NCBI RefSeq assembly: GCF_014706615.1
Contig: NZ_CP054877.1
Span: 620,001-684,000, forward strand
Direction: 5' to 3'
Source: Candidatus Vesicomyosocius sp. SY067_SCS001
Lineage (GTDB): Bacteria; Pseudomonadota; Gammaproteobacteria; PS1; Pseudothioglobaceae
DNA: 64,000 bases
Made by a program: the position numbers and the translations under genes. Shown here piece by piece: positions 9,467 through 17,068 of this stretch. Numbering within the stretch: position 1 is the first letter of the stretch; the number at the start of each line of letters is the position of its first letter. Below the pieces are notes generated by a model. The model saw only the letters and a list, made by a program, of their open reading frames with translations. It was not told where the DNA came from and searched no databases.

Positions 9467-11314
9467 TTACAAGTTTCTGCTAAAAATTTCAATTTCTGAT
9501 TGAGATTTAAGCATTTCAAGAATATTTGCAAATACCTCATTTGATTCTAAGCTTAGCAAAGATTTTTCAAGTACAGCGTTGACTATTTTGATATCTGTCG
9601 TTTTAACACCTAATAGATCAATCACAATTGCATTACCTCTTTCTAAGTCTTGAACACTATAGCTAGATTTTCTATTAATTGGTTTAGCTAATGAAAACAC
9701 TTTATTAACAATATTAGTTTTAACTTTATTAGAATCTCGTTTTATCCAACCCACACTATGCCATTTTAGTTTATTTTTAATCATTATTTTTTCAAGTTTA
9801 TCTTTATCATTATGAGTCAATAAATCGACAATATTATTAGCGAGATTATCAACAAAAGTTTTAGCTAATAATGTTATTAAATGTGTATTAATTTCACTTT
9901 CAACTTCAGAAAAAGATTTTTGTCTTTTTGCTAATTTTTCTCGTACGCGAATGACCATTAATTTATCTTTTGATAATTCTAAAACCTCTGAATTTTCACC
10001 CTTATTAAGAACCATATCACTAAATGCAGTAGTTATAATTTTTTGGTTTAATTGAGTATTACGTTTATCAAAAAAATCACTCACTTGAAGCTTTAAATTC
10101 ATTTTATCAACAATTTCCTCTAAACTTGTCTCATAGGCTAAGTTGGCTAACTCTTCAGTTAAGTTATAAAATACTTTTTGTGCTTGTTTTTGAATATATA
10201 AATCAAGTATTTCATGTTTAACTGTATCAAACGATTTAAGGGTCTTAACTTTAATATTATTTAGTTTAATAATATGATAGCCAAATTTAGATTTAACTAA
10301 ATCACTTACCTCACCAAGCTTCATAGCAAATACTTTTTTCTCAAATTCTGATACCATAATACCCCGAGTAAAAAAACCTAAATTTCCTGCATCGTCTTTA
10401 GAACCTGAATCTTGAGAATATTGCTTAGCTAGCTTGACAAAATCACCACCATTATCTAATAAAGTAACAACTTTTTGTGCGGTTAATTCGTCTGTAAGCA
10501 AAATATGCTGTGCTTGTCTTTCTTCTTCTGTAGTAAAATTTTCTTGCTCATTTTCATAAAAATTAAATAATTCGTCATCACTTACTTTAATTCTTTTTGC
10601 GATTTCATTCAATGACAATTCAATAAATTCTATTTTTACTTGTTCTGGTGCAAAAAATAACTCCTTTTTATTATCATAAAAATCTTTAACACTTTGCGCA
10701 TCAACCTTAACTTCTTTGATGTAATTATCAGTCTGAATAATAATATAACTAAATTTTCGTTTTTGATCGTTTAATTTTTGTAATCTTATAAGTTGTGATG
10801 GGGTAATAAAAGCAGAATCTAATAGATTAGATTTAATTTGAGTACGCCTTAATTCTTGTAACTTTATTGTCTCATATTTTTCTGTTGTATAGCCATTAAG
10901 CATTAATAATTTCTTATATTTTTCTAATGAAAATCGTCCTTCTTCTTTAAACAAATCGTTAGCTCGAATAATAGCATTAAGTTCACTGATAGTTGTTTCA
11001 TAAGATAATTTTTTAGACAACTGCTCAAGCAAGTGTTTATCAAGCATTTGATTAAGAATAGATTGTTTTAATATAAAATCAAATTTTTTATCATATTTTT
11101 TATCTAATTCTTGTTGTAACCATTTTTTTTGTGGGTTAAATTCTGAAAGAAATTCTTCTTTCGAAATATCAACACCATCAAAAGAAGCAACTTTAATATT
11201 TGAAGCGCCAGTAAAATATTCACTTATACCAAATAAAGCAAAAGGAATAATAATTAAACCAATAATTAAGTAGGATATCCAGTTCTTGGTTTTGTTTCTA
11301 ATTGAAACTAGCAT
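9467..11314 (-). CDS. ppiD: Periplasmic folding chaperone PpiD (parvulin-like)
   Basis: Membrane-anchored chaperone near the Sec translocon that helps newly exported proteins fold. The N-terminus has a cytoplasmic tail and one transmembrane helix (about residues 14-31), then a SurA_N-like region. A parvulin domain follows at about 264-352 (RQAQHILL, GSKDDAGNLGFFTRG, KFGYHIIKL), and then a helical C-terminus. Length is 615 aa, as in the family. The order hupB, tRNA genes, ppiD matches other gammaproteobacteria. The YfgM partner is at 24965. Confidence 0.92.
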   Translation of the reverse strand: MLVSIRNKTKNWISYLIIGLIIIPFALFGISEYFTGASNIKVASFDGVDISKEEFLSEFNPQKKWLQQELDKKYDKKFDFILKQSILNQMLDKHLLEQLSKKLSYETTISELNAIIRANDLFKEEGRFSLEKYKKLLMLNGYTTEKYETIKLQELRRTQIKSNLLDSAFITPSQLIRLQKLNDQKRKFSYIIIQTDNYIKEVKVDAQSVKDFYDNKKELFFAPEQVKIEFIELSLNEIAKRIKVSDDELFNFYENEQENFTTEEERQAQHILLTDELTAQKVVTLLDNGGDFVKLAKQYSQDSGSKDDAGNLGFFTRGIMVSEFEKKVFAMKLGEVSDLVKSKFGYHIIKLNNIKVKTLKSFDTVKHEILDLYIQKQAQKVFYNLTEELANLAYETSLEEIVDKMNLKLQVSDFFDKRNTQLNQKIITTAFSDMVLNKGENSEVLELSKDKLMVIRVREKLAKRQKSFSEVESEINTHLITLLAKTFVDNLANNIVDLLTHNDKDKLEKIMIKNKLKWHSVGWIKRDSNKVKTNIVNKVFSLAKPINRKSSYSVQDLERGNAIVIDLLGVKTTDIKIVNAVLEKSLLSLESNEVFANILEMLKSQSEIEIFSRNL

Positions 11315-11475
11315 AATAGTATGTATTAACGGCTAATGATTAATAATCTAAGAACCGTTTATATTTTAATAAAAATAAGAATTATAAACGAAAACCTTTG
11401 TATTTATACGTAGGTTTTGTTATGATTCAAAAATTGAATTTTGAATGAATCAAAACCATAATAAAGAAAAGATTA

Positions 11476-11552
<77 letters not shown>

Positions 11553-11564
11553 GAATTTATTTTT

Positions 11565-11640
11565 TGGTGGGCGCTACAAGACTTGAACTTGTGACCCTCG
11601 CCTTGTAAGGGCGATGCTCTACCAACTGAGCTAAGCGCCC
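11565..11640 (-). tRNA. tRNA-Val (TAC)
   Basis: A 76-nt cloverleaf with encoded CCA. The acceptor GGGCGCT pairs with AGCGCCC, and the anticodon loop CTTACAA gives TAC. The T arm is AGTTCAAGTCT. It lies 12 bases upstream of tRNA-Asp and is probably transcribed with it, between hupB and ppiD. Confidence 0.97.
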
Positions 11641-11694
11641 AAAAAAAATACTTAGTATTATACAACAAAAAATTAGGAATATTTACTTTAAAAA

Positions 11695-11970
11695 TTAAGA
11701 ATTCACCGATTCTTTAAGTAATTTACCTGCTTTAAATGCAGGCACTTTAGAAGCCTTAATTTGGATTGCTTCGCCTGTTTGAGGGTTACGACCTGTACGT
11801 GCTGCACGATCACGAACAACAAAACTACCAAAACCTGTAATAGCCACATTATCACCACTTGTTAATGCTGAGGTGATTGCGCCTGTCATGGCGTCTAATG
11901 CACGAGCTGAATCTGCTTTTGTTAAGTTGGAAATTTGTGAAATTACTGCAACTAAATCTGATTTATTCAT
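11695..11970 (-). CDS. hupB: DNA-binding protein HU-beta
   Basis: Small histone-like protein that bends DNA. The family start MNKSDLVAVISQ is at 11970 with AGGAG upstream, giving the normal 91 aa; the frame upstream to 12018 is not part of the protein. The DNA-binding arm GFGSFVVRDRAARTGRNPQT and its conserved proline are present. It is followed by tRNA-Val, tRNA-Asp and ppiD. Confidence 0.96.
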   Translation of the reverse strand: MNKSDLVAVISQISNLTKADSARALDAMTGAITSALTSGDNVAITGFGSFVVRDRAARTGRNPQTGEAIQIKASKVPAFKAGKLLKESVNS

Positions 11971-12097
11971 TGAATTTATTCTCCTGTATGTAAACCTTTT
12001 TCGATTAAAAAATATCAAACTTGAAATTAAACTTTGGTTGAATTATCCATTAAATATCAGTACTGTCAATGGACTTTGATAAAAAATATACTAAATT

Positions 12098-12628
12098 TTA
12101 TCTCATACTATTTCTTAACTCATCAATAAGAGGAAAAATTTTACTTTCCCAAATTCGTGGAGTTAATTCACCAATACGCTTAAAACGAATAATACCTTGC
12201 TGGTCAGTGATAAAAGTTTCAGGTGTTGCGTATACACCTAACTCAAGGCCAAGCTTACCTAATTTATCAAATACAATAGAATCATACGGATTACCAAGTC
12301 TAGTTAAAAATATATTTCCATCCTTTCTGGTATCTTTATAATTAATGCCTAATATTTGTAATGAGTTGATTTTAGCTATTTTCATTAATATTTCATGCTC
12401 AACTCTACAGGTAACACACCAAGAAGCCCAAAAATTAATCAAAGATATTTTTCCCTGTAATTTATCTTGAATAGAGTAAATTTTAGCACTATTGAAATCT
12501 TCTACTTGTAAATCTGGAAATGCTCTATCAAGCAATGGTGAAGGTAGTTTTGTAGGATCAAGTCCAAGACCTATATATAAAAAACTTACTAGTACAAAGA
12601 ATAAAATTAAAGGTAGAAATTTTTTCAT
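12098..12628 (-). CDS. ccmG: Thiol:disulfide interchange protein CcmG/DsbE
   Basis: Membrane-anchored thioredoxin that keeps apocytochrome c cysteines reduced for heme attachment. One N-terminal helix (about residues 4-22) is followed by a thioredoxin fold. The active site is NFWASWCVTCRVEH (CVTC) near residue 71, and the cis-proline is in YATPETF. It overlaps ccmE by 4 bases (ATGA), so the order is ccmC-ccmD-ccmE-ccmG. ccmF and ccmH would normally lie in this cluster and are not in the window. Confidence 0.93.
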   Translation of the reverse strand: MKKFLPLILFFVLVSFLYIGLGLDPTKLPSPLLDRAFPDLQVEDFNSAKIYSIQDKLQGKISLINFWASWCVTCRVEHEILMKIAKINSLQILGINYKDTRKDGNIFLTRLGNPYDSIVFDKLGKLGLELGVYATPETFITDQQGIIRFKRIGELTPRIWESKIFPLIDELRNSMR

Positions 12629-13047
12629 TGTTTATTTTTAGCTTTTTCCAATACGTAAGACACTTCTGCTGGCATGTAGTTTTCATCATGTTTAGCAAGT
12701 ACCTCTGTTGCCATAAAAACGTCATCAACTAAAGAACCAGTTGTAATAACGCCCTGACCTTCTTTAAATAAATCAGGCAAAATTCCTGAATAATTAATAC
12801 GAAAGGTGTTAGCATAATCAGTTACATCAAATACAACTTTAATACCATCATGTTTAACGCTATCCTTAACAACCATACCGCCTAAACGAAAATCTTTATC
12901 TTTTGGAGCCCTACCATTGGTTACATCAGTAGGAGACAAAAAATACAATAAATTCTCGTTAAATGCTTTTAAACCTAAATAACCTGCTAAACTTACACCT
13001 ATTATTAATAAAGCAACTAGTACCATTCTATTTTGTCGTTTTGTCAT
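12625..13047 (-). CDS. ccmE: Cytochrome c-type biogenesis heme chaperone CcmE
   Basis: Periplasmic heme chaperone, anchored by one N-terminal helix (about residues 8-26). The covalent heme-binding histidine is in VLAKHDENYMP near residue 119, and the OB-fold start FRLGGMVVKDS is conserved. The 140 aa length is normal. It follows ccmD by one base and overlaps ccmG. Confidence 0.95.
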   Translation of the reverse strand: MTKRQNRMVLVALLIIGVSLAGYLGLKAFNENLLYFLSPTDVTNGRAPKDKDFRLGGMVVKDSVKHDGIKVVFDVTDYANTFRINYSGILPDLFKEGQGVITTGSLVDDVFMATEVLAKHDENYMPAEVSYVLEKAKNKQ

Positions 13048-13048
13048 G

Positions 13049-13219
13049 TTATTTTTCTCTTAAATACTTAATGCGCAAATGTTCAATTACATTTTTGTGA
13101 ATAGAATATGTGCGTATAAATAAAGTTGCAATCACAATCAAGGTCATTAAATAAGAAAACCAAATATAAAAAGCATATTTTCCATACGGAAGAAAAGAAA
13201 AATATTCTGCTAACGTCAC
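13049..13219 (-). CDS. ccmD: Heme exporter protein CcmD
   Basis: A 56-aa protein that fills the ccmC-ccmE gap. It starts at GTG (13219), whose first G is the last base of the ccmC TAG stop, and ends at TAA one base before ccmE. The sequence TLAEYFSFLPYGKYAFYIWF followed by one transmembrane helix and a basic C-terminal tail (IEHLRIKYLREK) is the CcmD pattern. CcmD helps release holo-CcmE from the CcmABC complex. Its identity rests on position and pattern, both good. Confidence 0.88.
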   Translation of the reverse strand: MTLAEYFSFLPYGKYAFYIWFSYLMTLIVIATLFIRTYSIHKNVIEHLRIKYLREK

Positions 13220-13959
13220 TATCTATGCTCCATAATTACTCTTTTAACCCAACTAGAATTTTGTTCTATGACCAACACTTCATCTCTAGCCCTCATTAAC
13301 ATAAGCGCACCATATAAAAACTTAAACGCCATACCCATTAATAATAATGCAATTAACATATCAACATCTTGGATGGATACTTTATTAATACTGACTGACG
13401 CACTCTGATGTAATGTATTCCACCATTTAACCGAATAATGAATAATAGGTAAATTAACCAAACCCACAATAGCTAATACTGAAGAAGCCCTAGATGCAGT
13501 TTTAGGATTATTAAATGCATTATTAAGTGACATATAAGCTAAATATAAAAATAATAAAATTAACTCTGAGGTTAAACGTGCATCCCACACCCACCAAGTA
13601 CCCCACATTGGCTTACCCCAAACCGCACCAGTAGTTAAGGCTAAAAAAGTAAATGCTGCTCCAATAGGAGCTGATACCTTAGCAATAACATATGCTAATT
13701 TAATTTTCCAAATTAGGCCAATACCTCCTGAAATTGCCAATACTAAATAAACAAACATACTCATCCATGCAGCAGGTACATGGATAAACATAATGCGATA
13801 ACTCTCACCTTGTTGATAATCAATAGGTGCCACAATTAGCCCCCAGTACAATCCGATTAATATTAGAACAATAAAAGGGATTAAAAGCCAAAGAATGATT
13901 TTTTGACTAATTTGATAGAAATTTTTAGGCGAGGCAAAGGTTTTAATCCATTTCCACAT
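13219..13959 (-). CDS. ccmC: Heme exporter protein CcmC
   Basis: Six-helix membrane protein that loads heme onto CcmE. The tryptophan-rich heme-handling motif WGTWWVWDARLTSELIL is near residue 120, and flanking periplasmic histidines are visible (FIHVPAAW near 60, HQSASV near 185). The length of 246 aa is normal. ccmA and ccmB, usual upstream neighbours, are not present; tsaB lies upstream instead, 37 bases away. Confidence 0.96.
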   Translation of the reverse strand: MWKWIKTFASPKNFYQISQKIILWLLIPFIVLILIGLYWGLIVAPIDYQQGESYRIMFIHVPAAWMSMFVYLVLAISGGIGLIWKIKLAYVIAKVSAPIGAAFTFLALTTGAVWGKPMWGTWWVWDARLTSELILLFLYLAYMSLNNAFNNPKTASRASSVLAIVGLVNLPIIHYSVKWWNTLHQSASVSINKVSIQDVDMLIALLLMGMAFKFLYGALMLMRARDEVLVIEQNSSWVKRVIMEHR

Positions 13960-13996
13960 AAACCACTCCTGCTAGTTATTTAACTTATGAAGAATA

Positions 13997-14656
13997 TTAT
14001 TTTAGCGACTTATGTGCAACATTATTACGTAAATAAGTTGGCAGTGCTAACTTATTGCTAAAATTGATATGTTGGTTAGCACAGGTTAAATAAAGTACTA
14101 TGAGATTCTCAGCTTTTGGATAAAAATTAGCAAAACAGGTATTAATACCTGTTTGTTGAATAAGCTCATTGTCATATACACCCCATCCATCTCCCACGCC
14201 AATAAAATATTTTCCAAGAATATCCACTTCATCAGGCTTTTGTAAACTTTCCTTACACAAGATTTGATTTTGATAAATACCCCAATATACCTCATTCATA
14301 CGTGCATCAAGTGCAATAGCAATTTTGCTAATATTGTATTTTTTAAACGCTCCAAACCCAAGCAGCTCAAGTGTTGAAAAACCTACTGTAGGAATATTAT
14401 ATGCCAACGATATACCTTGAACTACACTAACACACATTCTAACACCTGTAAAAGATCCAGGACCTTTAGTGTAGATAATACCATCTAAGGCAGAAGGTAG
14501 CAATTGACCAGCTTTAAAAATCTCATCGCAAAGTGATAATATTAAACCTGAACTTTTATTCACATCTTGAACAAAACGAGAAAAGATTTCACCTTGAGTA
14601 TAAAGACTTACCGAACACGTATTAGTACAAGTATCAATTGCTAATAAATTTATCAT
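13997..14656 (-). CDS. tsaB: tRNA threonylcarbamoyladenosine biosynthesis protein TsaB
   Basis: ASKHA-fold partner of TsaD and TsaE in making t6A37 of ANN-decoding tRNAs. The N-terminal LLAIDTCTNTCSVSLY and the KGPGSFTGVRMCVSVVQGIS motif at about residue 64 identify it. The length of 219 aa is normal. The gene has no close upstream partner, and the phage remnant lies about 160 bases upstream. Confidence 0.93.
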   Translation of the reverse strand: MINLLAIDTCTNTCSVSLYTQGEIFSRFVQDVNKSSGLILSLCDEIFKAGQLLPSALDGIIYTKGPGSFTGVRMCVSVVQGISLAYNIPTVGFSTLELLGFGAFKKYNISKIAIALDARMNEVYWGIYQNQILCKESLQKPDEVDILGKYFIGVGDGWGVYDNELIQQTGINTCFANFYPKAENLIVLYLTCANQHINFSNKLALPTYLRNNVAHKSLK

Positions 14657-14813
14657 TTTCTTAAACTTATTATATATAAAACAAAATATTTGTATTTAAA
14701 TAGTTTTAATAAATAACTAGTTGAATCATAATAATCAAGGACTTTCACTACAGCTATAAGCTTAGCCATTTCTTTTAAATTACAATCATACCATGATCTC
14801 TATTAAAGTAAAA

Positions 14814-15029
14814 TCAAATAGGTAACTGGTCTTTTACTTCTTCAGGCGCATCAGAAGTCTCATTTTTATCCAAATTTTCTTCATAATTTAGTATGTTGTC
14901 TTCATTATTTTCTGTATCAAGCTCCCTATGCAAGAAATAATCTTTATAATCATTCATAACCTTACCTCTTTCAGAAGACGGCAGATTTTCCCATTAAGAT
15001 TTAAAATCTGCAACAATATTAAGAGATTT
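14814..15029 (-). pseudogene. Remnant of gokushovirus internal scaffolding protein VP3 (C-terminal part)
   Basis: The frame continuing from the VP4 remnant reads KSLNIVADFKS, a TAA stop (14994-14996), then WENLPSSERGKVMNDYKDYF and an acidic tail ending at TGA 14814. This resembles the VP3 pattern 'SLN.v.......f..LPs..R..F.ndp..fl.f' of gokushoviruses, with the stop falling where an aromatic residue would be expected. It is joined in frame to the VP4 fragment near 15030, so an internal deletion probably removed the rest of VP4 and the start of VP3. The identity is from memory of the family pattern and is less sure than VP4. Confidence 0.6.
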
Positions 15030-15297
15030 TTGAAAATTGACTTTATCCAAAGATCTATTTTCAGGAAGATTTTCAGAATTATAAGTAAGAGTTAAAAAAG
15101 AATTATCTGTATGCAGAATTGACTCATGAAAACATCGAACGGGGCCCACTGCCGGGAGCGGCTCTAGACGGCACCCGAAACATTAGACCACATGGAAGGG
15201 TTAAAGGAACAGTTTCACCACTTTCACCACGTTCATCAAAGATTACAGAATTTGTAATAAGATCCCTGTAAGCTTGTAAAGGATGATAACAGGACAT
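15030..15297 (-). pseudogene. Remnant of gokushovirus replication initiation protein VP4
   Basis: Starts at ATG 15297 as MSCYHPLQAYRDLITNSVIF and runs to TLPCG, the usual start of Microviridae VP4. After one extra T (about 15185), an extra C (about 15160) and an extra CC (about 15143) are removed, it continues CGQCFGCRLE-RSRQWA-VRCFHES, the conserved VP4 motif, then NSFLTLTYNSENLPENRSLD. Only about 90 of roughly 300 residues remain, and the rolling-circle catalytic tyrosine region is missing. This stretch is richer in G+C than its surroundings. It is a dead gene. Confidence 0.85.
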
Positions 15298-15427
15298 TAA
15301 AGTCTTATACCACCCCTAGGGGGAAAATAGAAGCCACACTAAAGTTGTTTTTACGGTGTGTTTTCTTAGCATTTTTAGAAGAAATACGTTTAGAATATCT
15401 TTTCCGTAATTTAAAAGGTTTTCTCAT
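15297..15427 (-). pseudogene. Remnant of gokushovirus J-like DNA-binding protein, frameshifted at its end
   Basis: ATG at 15427, with an AAGGA upstream, opens a very basic peptide: MRKPFKLRKRYSKRISSKNA then KKTHRKN, the pattern of the small packaging protein of gokushoviruses. In the starting frame it ends at TAA 15305. In another frame the same DNA reads RGGIRL followed by TAA at 15297-15299, which is the typical C-terminus of this protein, and that stop overlaps the VP4 start as TAATG. One indel near the C-run at 15320-15325 explains this. Confidence 0.8.
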
Positions 15428-15812
15428 ATTATTTTTCCTTTTTTAGTCTTAATTTTATTAATTGGTATCACCTAGCCCAGTTACATCAAGTAACTTTTTG
15501 GTAAAGTCATTAATTACTCGTATTGTTTAACCCCAAATACAAAATATTTATATACACAAAAATTACAGAACTATTAAGCATGCATTCTTTAATTAAACGA
15601 ATATACCAATAATAACCCCTCATCAATGCTTCTTTAACTTTTTATCTCAAAACTTCTCTTTCTATTTGATAAGGTATTTTTAATTAAATACATCTTATGA
15701 TATTAGTCATAAGAAATGACTTGTTATAGAATATGTAATATAATAAATTATCTAAATTTTAACAAAATCTATCCCCAAAATATTTTTTTATACAATATAT
15801 AGAATTAAGTGA

Positions 15813-15841
15813 TTGTTAAAAACAAATAATTAGTATAAAAT
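15813..15841 (+). promoter_or_regulatory. Probable sigma-70 promoter of rpsF-rpsR-rplI
   Basis: TTGTTA (15813-15818) and TAAAAT (15836-15841) are 17 bases apart, about 65 bases before the rpsF ATG. In such AT-rich DNA matches of this kind are common, so support is moderate. Confidence 0.4.
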
Positions 15842-15907
15842 TCTTTCTTCCTTGCTTGAGAGCACTATTTCCAAGCTATTTAAAACATAACCATAAGGAG
15901 AAAACTC

Positions 15908-16267
15908 ATGAGACATTATGAGATTACACTTATTGTCCATCCTGATCAATCAGCTCAGGTAGGTACAATGATGGACAAATACAAAGAAATCATTACTGCT
16001 GATGGTGGTAAGATTCATAAAGAAGAGGATTGGGGGCGTAAGCATTTAGCCTATCCAATCAAGAAAATTTATAAAGCACATTACTTGATGATGAATATTG
16101 AGTGTGACCAAGAGATGCTTGATAAACTCAATTATAATTTTCGCTTTAATGATGCTATTCTTAGAAATTTAATTATTTCTAAGAATAAGGCAATTACCAC
16201 ACCATCAATCATGATGGTTAATAAAGATAAAGATAAAGAAAAAGAAAAAGAAAAAGGGAAGTCATAA
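15908..16267 (+). CDS. rpsF: 30S ribosomal protein S6
   Basis: S6 binds S18 on the platform of the small subunit. It starts [15 protein letters not shown], with AAGGAG upstream, and is 119 aa including a charged lysine/glutamate C-terminal tail ([14 protein letters not shown]) typical of gammaproteobacterial S6, where RimK may add glutamates. Its TAA overlaps the rpsR ATG by one base (TAATG). Confidence 0.97.
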   Translation: MRHYEITLIVHPDQSAQVGTMMDKYKEIITADGGKIHKEEDWGRKHLAYPIKKIYKAHYLMMNIECDQEMLDKLNYNFRFNDAILRNLIISKNKAITTPSIMMVNKDKDKEKEKEKGKS

Positions 16268-16521
16268 TGGCTAAGCAAATAAAAAGAAAACGTAGACCTC
16301 AAATTAAAATTAACACTTTTTGCCGTTTTACAGCAGCAGGAGTAACAAAAATTGATTATAAAGATATTGATATATTACTTAAAAATATTGATGAAAGTGG
16401 AAAAATTACACCATCAAGAATGACTGGAACCAGTGCTAAATTTCAGCGTAAACTGACAACTGCCATTAAAAGAGCTAGATTCTTAGCCCTTATTCCTTAT
16501 ACTGACAAACACAAGAAATAG
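16267..16521 (+). CDS. rpsR: 30S ribosomal protein S18
   Basis: S18 partners S6 in the 30S platform. The protein is 84 aa, a little longer than the usual 75 because of a basic N-terminus. The core [20 protein letters not shown] and [20 protein letters not shown] is conserved. It is translationally coupled to rpsF. Confidence 0.97.
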   Translation: MAKQIKRKRRPQIKINTFCRFTAAGVTKIDYKDIDILLKNIDESGKITPSRMTGTSAKFQRKLTTAIKRARFLALIPYTDKHKK

Positions 16522-16530
16522 GAGTATATC

Positions 16531-16983
16531 ATGCAAGTAATTTTATTAGAAAATATTCAAAAATTAGGAAATTTGGGTGATGTAATTAATGTTAAGGCTG
16601 GCTATACTCGTAACTTTTTAATTCCCAAAGGTAAAGCCAAACTTGCAACTAAAACAAACTTAGCTGAATTTGAATTGATTAGAGCTAAACTACAAGTTGC
16701 TGAAGCTAAAACACTTAAAAATGCAAAAGCTATTGAAACTAAGATGACTAATACTATTTGTATTATCCAAGCTAATGCAAGTGAAGAAGGTAAATTATTT
16801 GGTTCCATCAACACCACTGATATTCAAACAAGTCTTATAAAAAATGGTTTTAAAATTGAAAAACGTAATATTAATATACCTGAAACAATTCGTCATACAG
16901 GTGAATATAAAATTAACATTAATTTACATACAAATATTACAGCAAGTGTTAAAATTGTTATTAAATCCTTCCAAAAAGCATAA
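16531..16983 (+). CDS. rplI: 50S ribosomal protein L9
   Basis: L9 consists of two globular domains joined by a long helix and contacts 23S rRNA near L1. MQVILLENIQKLGNLGDVIN and VKAGYTRNFLIPKGKA form the conserved N-domain. 150 aa is normal. A GGAG lies 6 bases before the ATG. It ends the S6-S18-L9 operon, with a strong terminator 28 bases later. Confidence 0.97.
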   Translation: MQVILLENIQKLGNLGDVINVKAGYTRNFLIPKGKAKLATKTNLAEFELIRAKLQVAEAKTLKNAKAIETKMTNTICIIQANASEEGKLFGSINTTDIQTSLIKNGFKIEKRNINIPETIRHTGEYKININLHTNITASVKIVIKSFQKA

Positions 16984-17010
16984 AAAACTAATTCATTGTA
17001 CGTTAAAATT

Positions 17011-17040
17011 AAAAACCCTATAATTAGGGTTTTTAATTTT
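17011..17040 (+). terminator. Rho-independent terminator after rplI
   Basis: AAAAACCCTA (17011-17020), loop TAAT, and TAGGGTTTTT (17025-17034) form a 10-bp stem followed by a T-rich run. It separates the ribosomal operon from dnaB. Confidence 0.85.
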
Positions 17041-17068
17041 TTAAAAGGTTCTTTAAAAAGAAAAGCCA

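Larger units (their letters stand above)
14657..15907. other. Long spacer carrying a fossil gokushovirus segment
   Basis: 1,251 bases between divergent tsaB and rpsF. 14814-15427 is the viral remnant. 14657-14813 contains a 38-codon minus-strand frame (14653-14769) touching tsaB as ATGA, probably chance. 15428-15812 is AT-rich with no gene I can recognise and no attachment-site repeat that I could see. Confidence 0.7.

Noticed and set aside
12069-12341. Plus-strand frame antisense to ccmG
   Set aside because: It is a shadow of the ccmG coding sequence, with no ribosome site or homology.
14653-14769. 38-codon frame touching tsaB, as viral VP5
   Set aside because: No VP5 pattern could be recognised, and the low-complexity AT-rich composition makes a chance frame likely.
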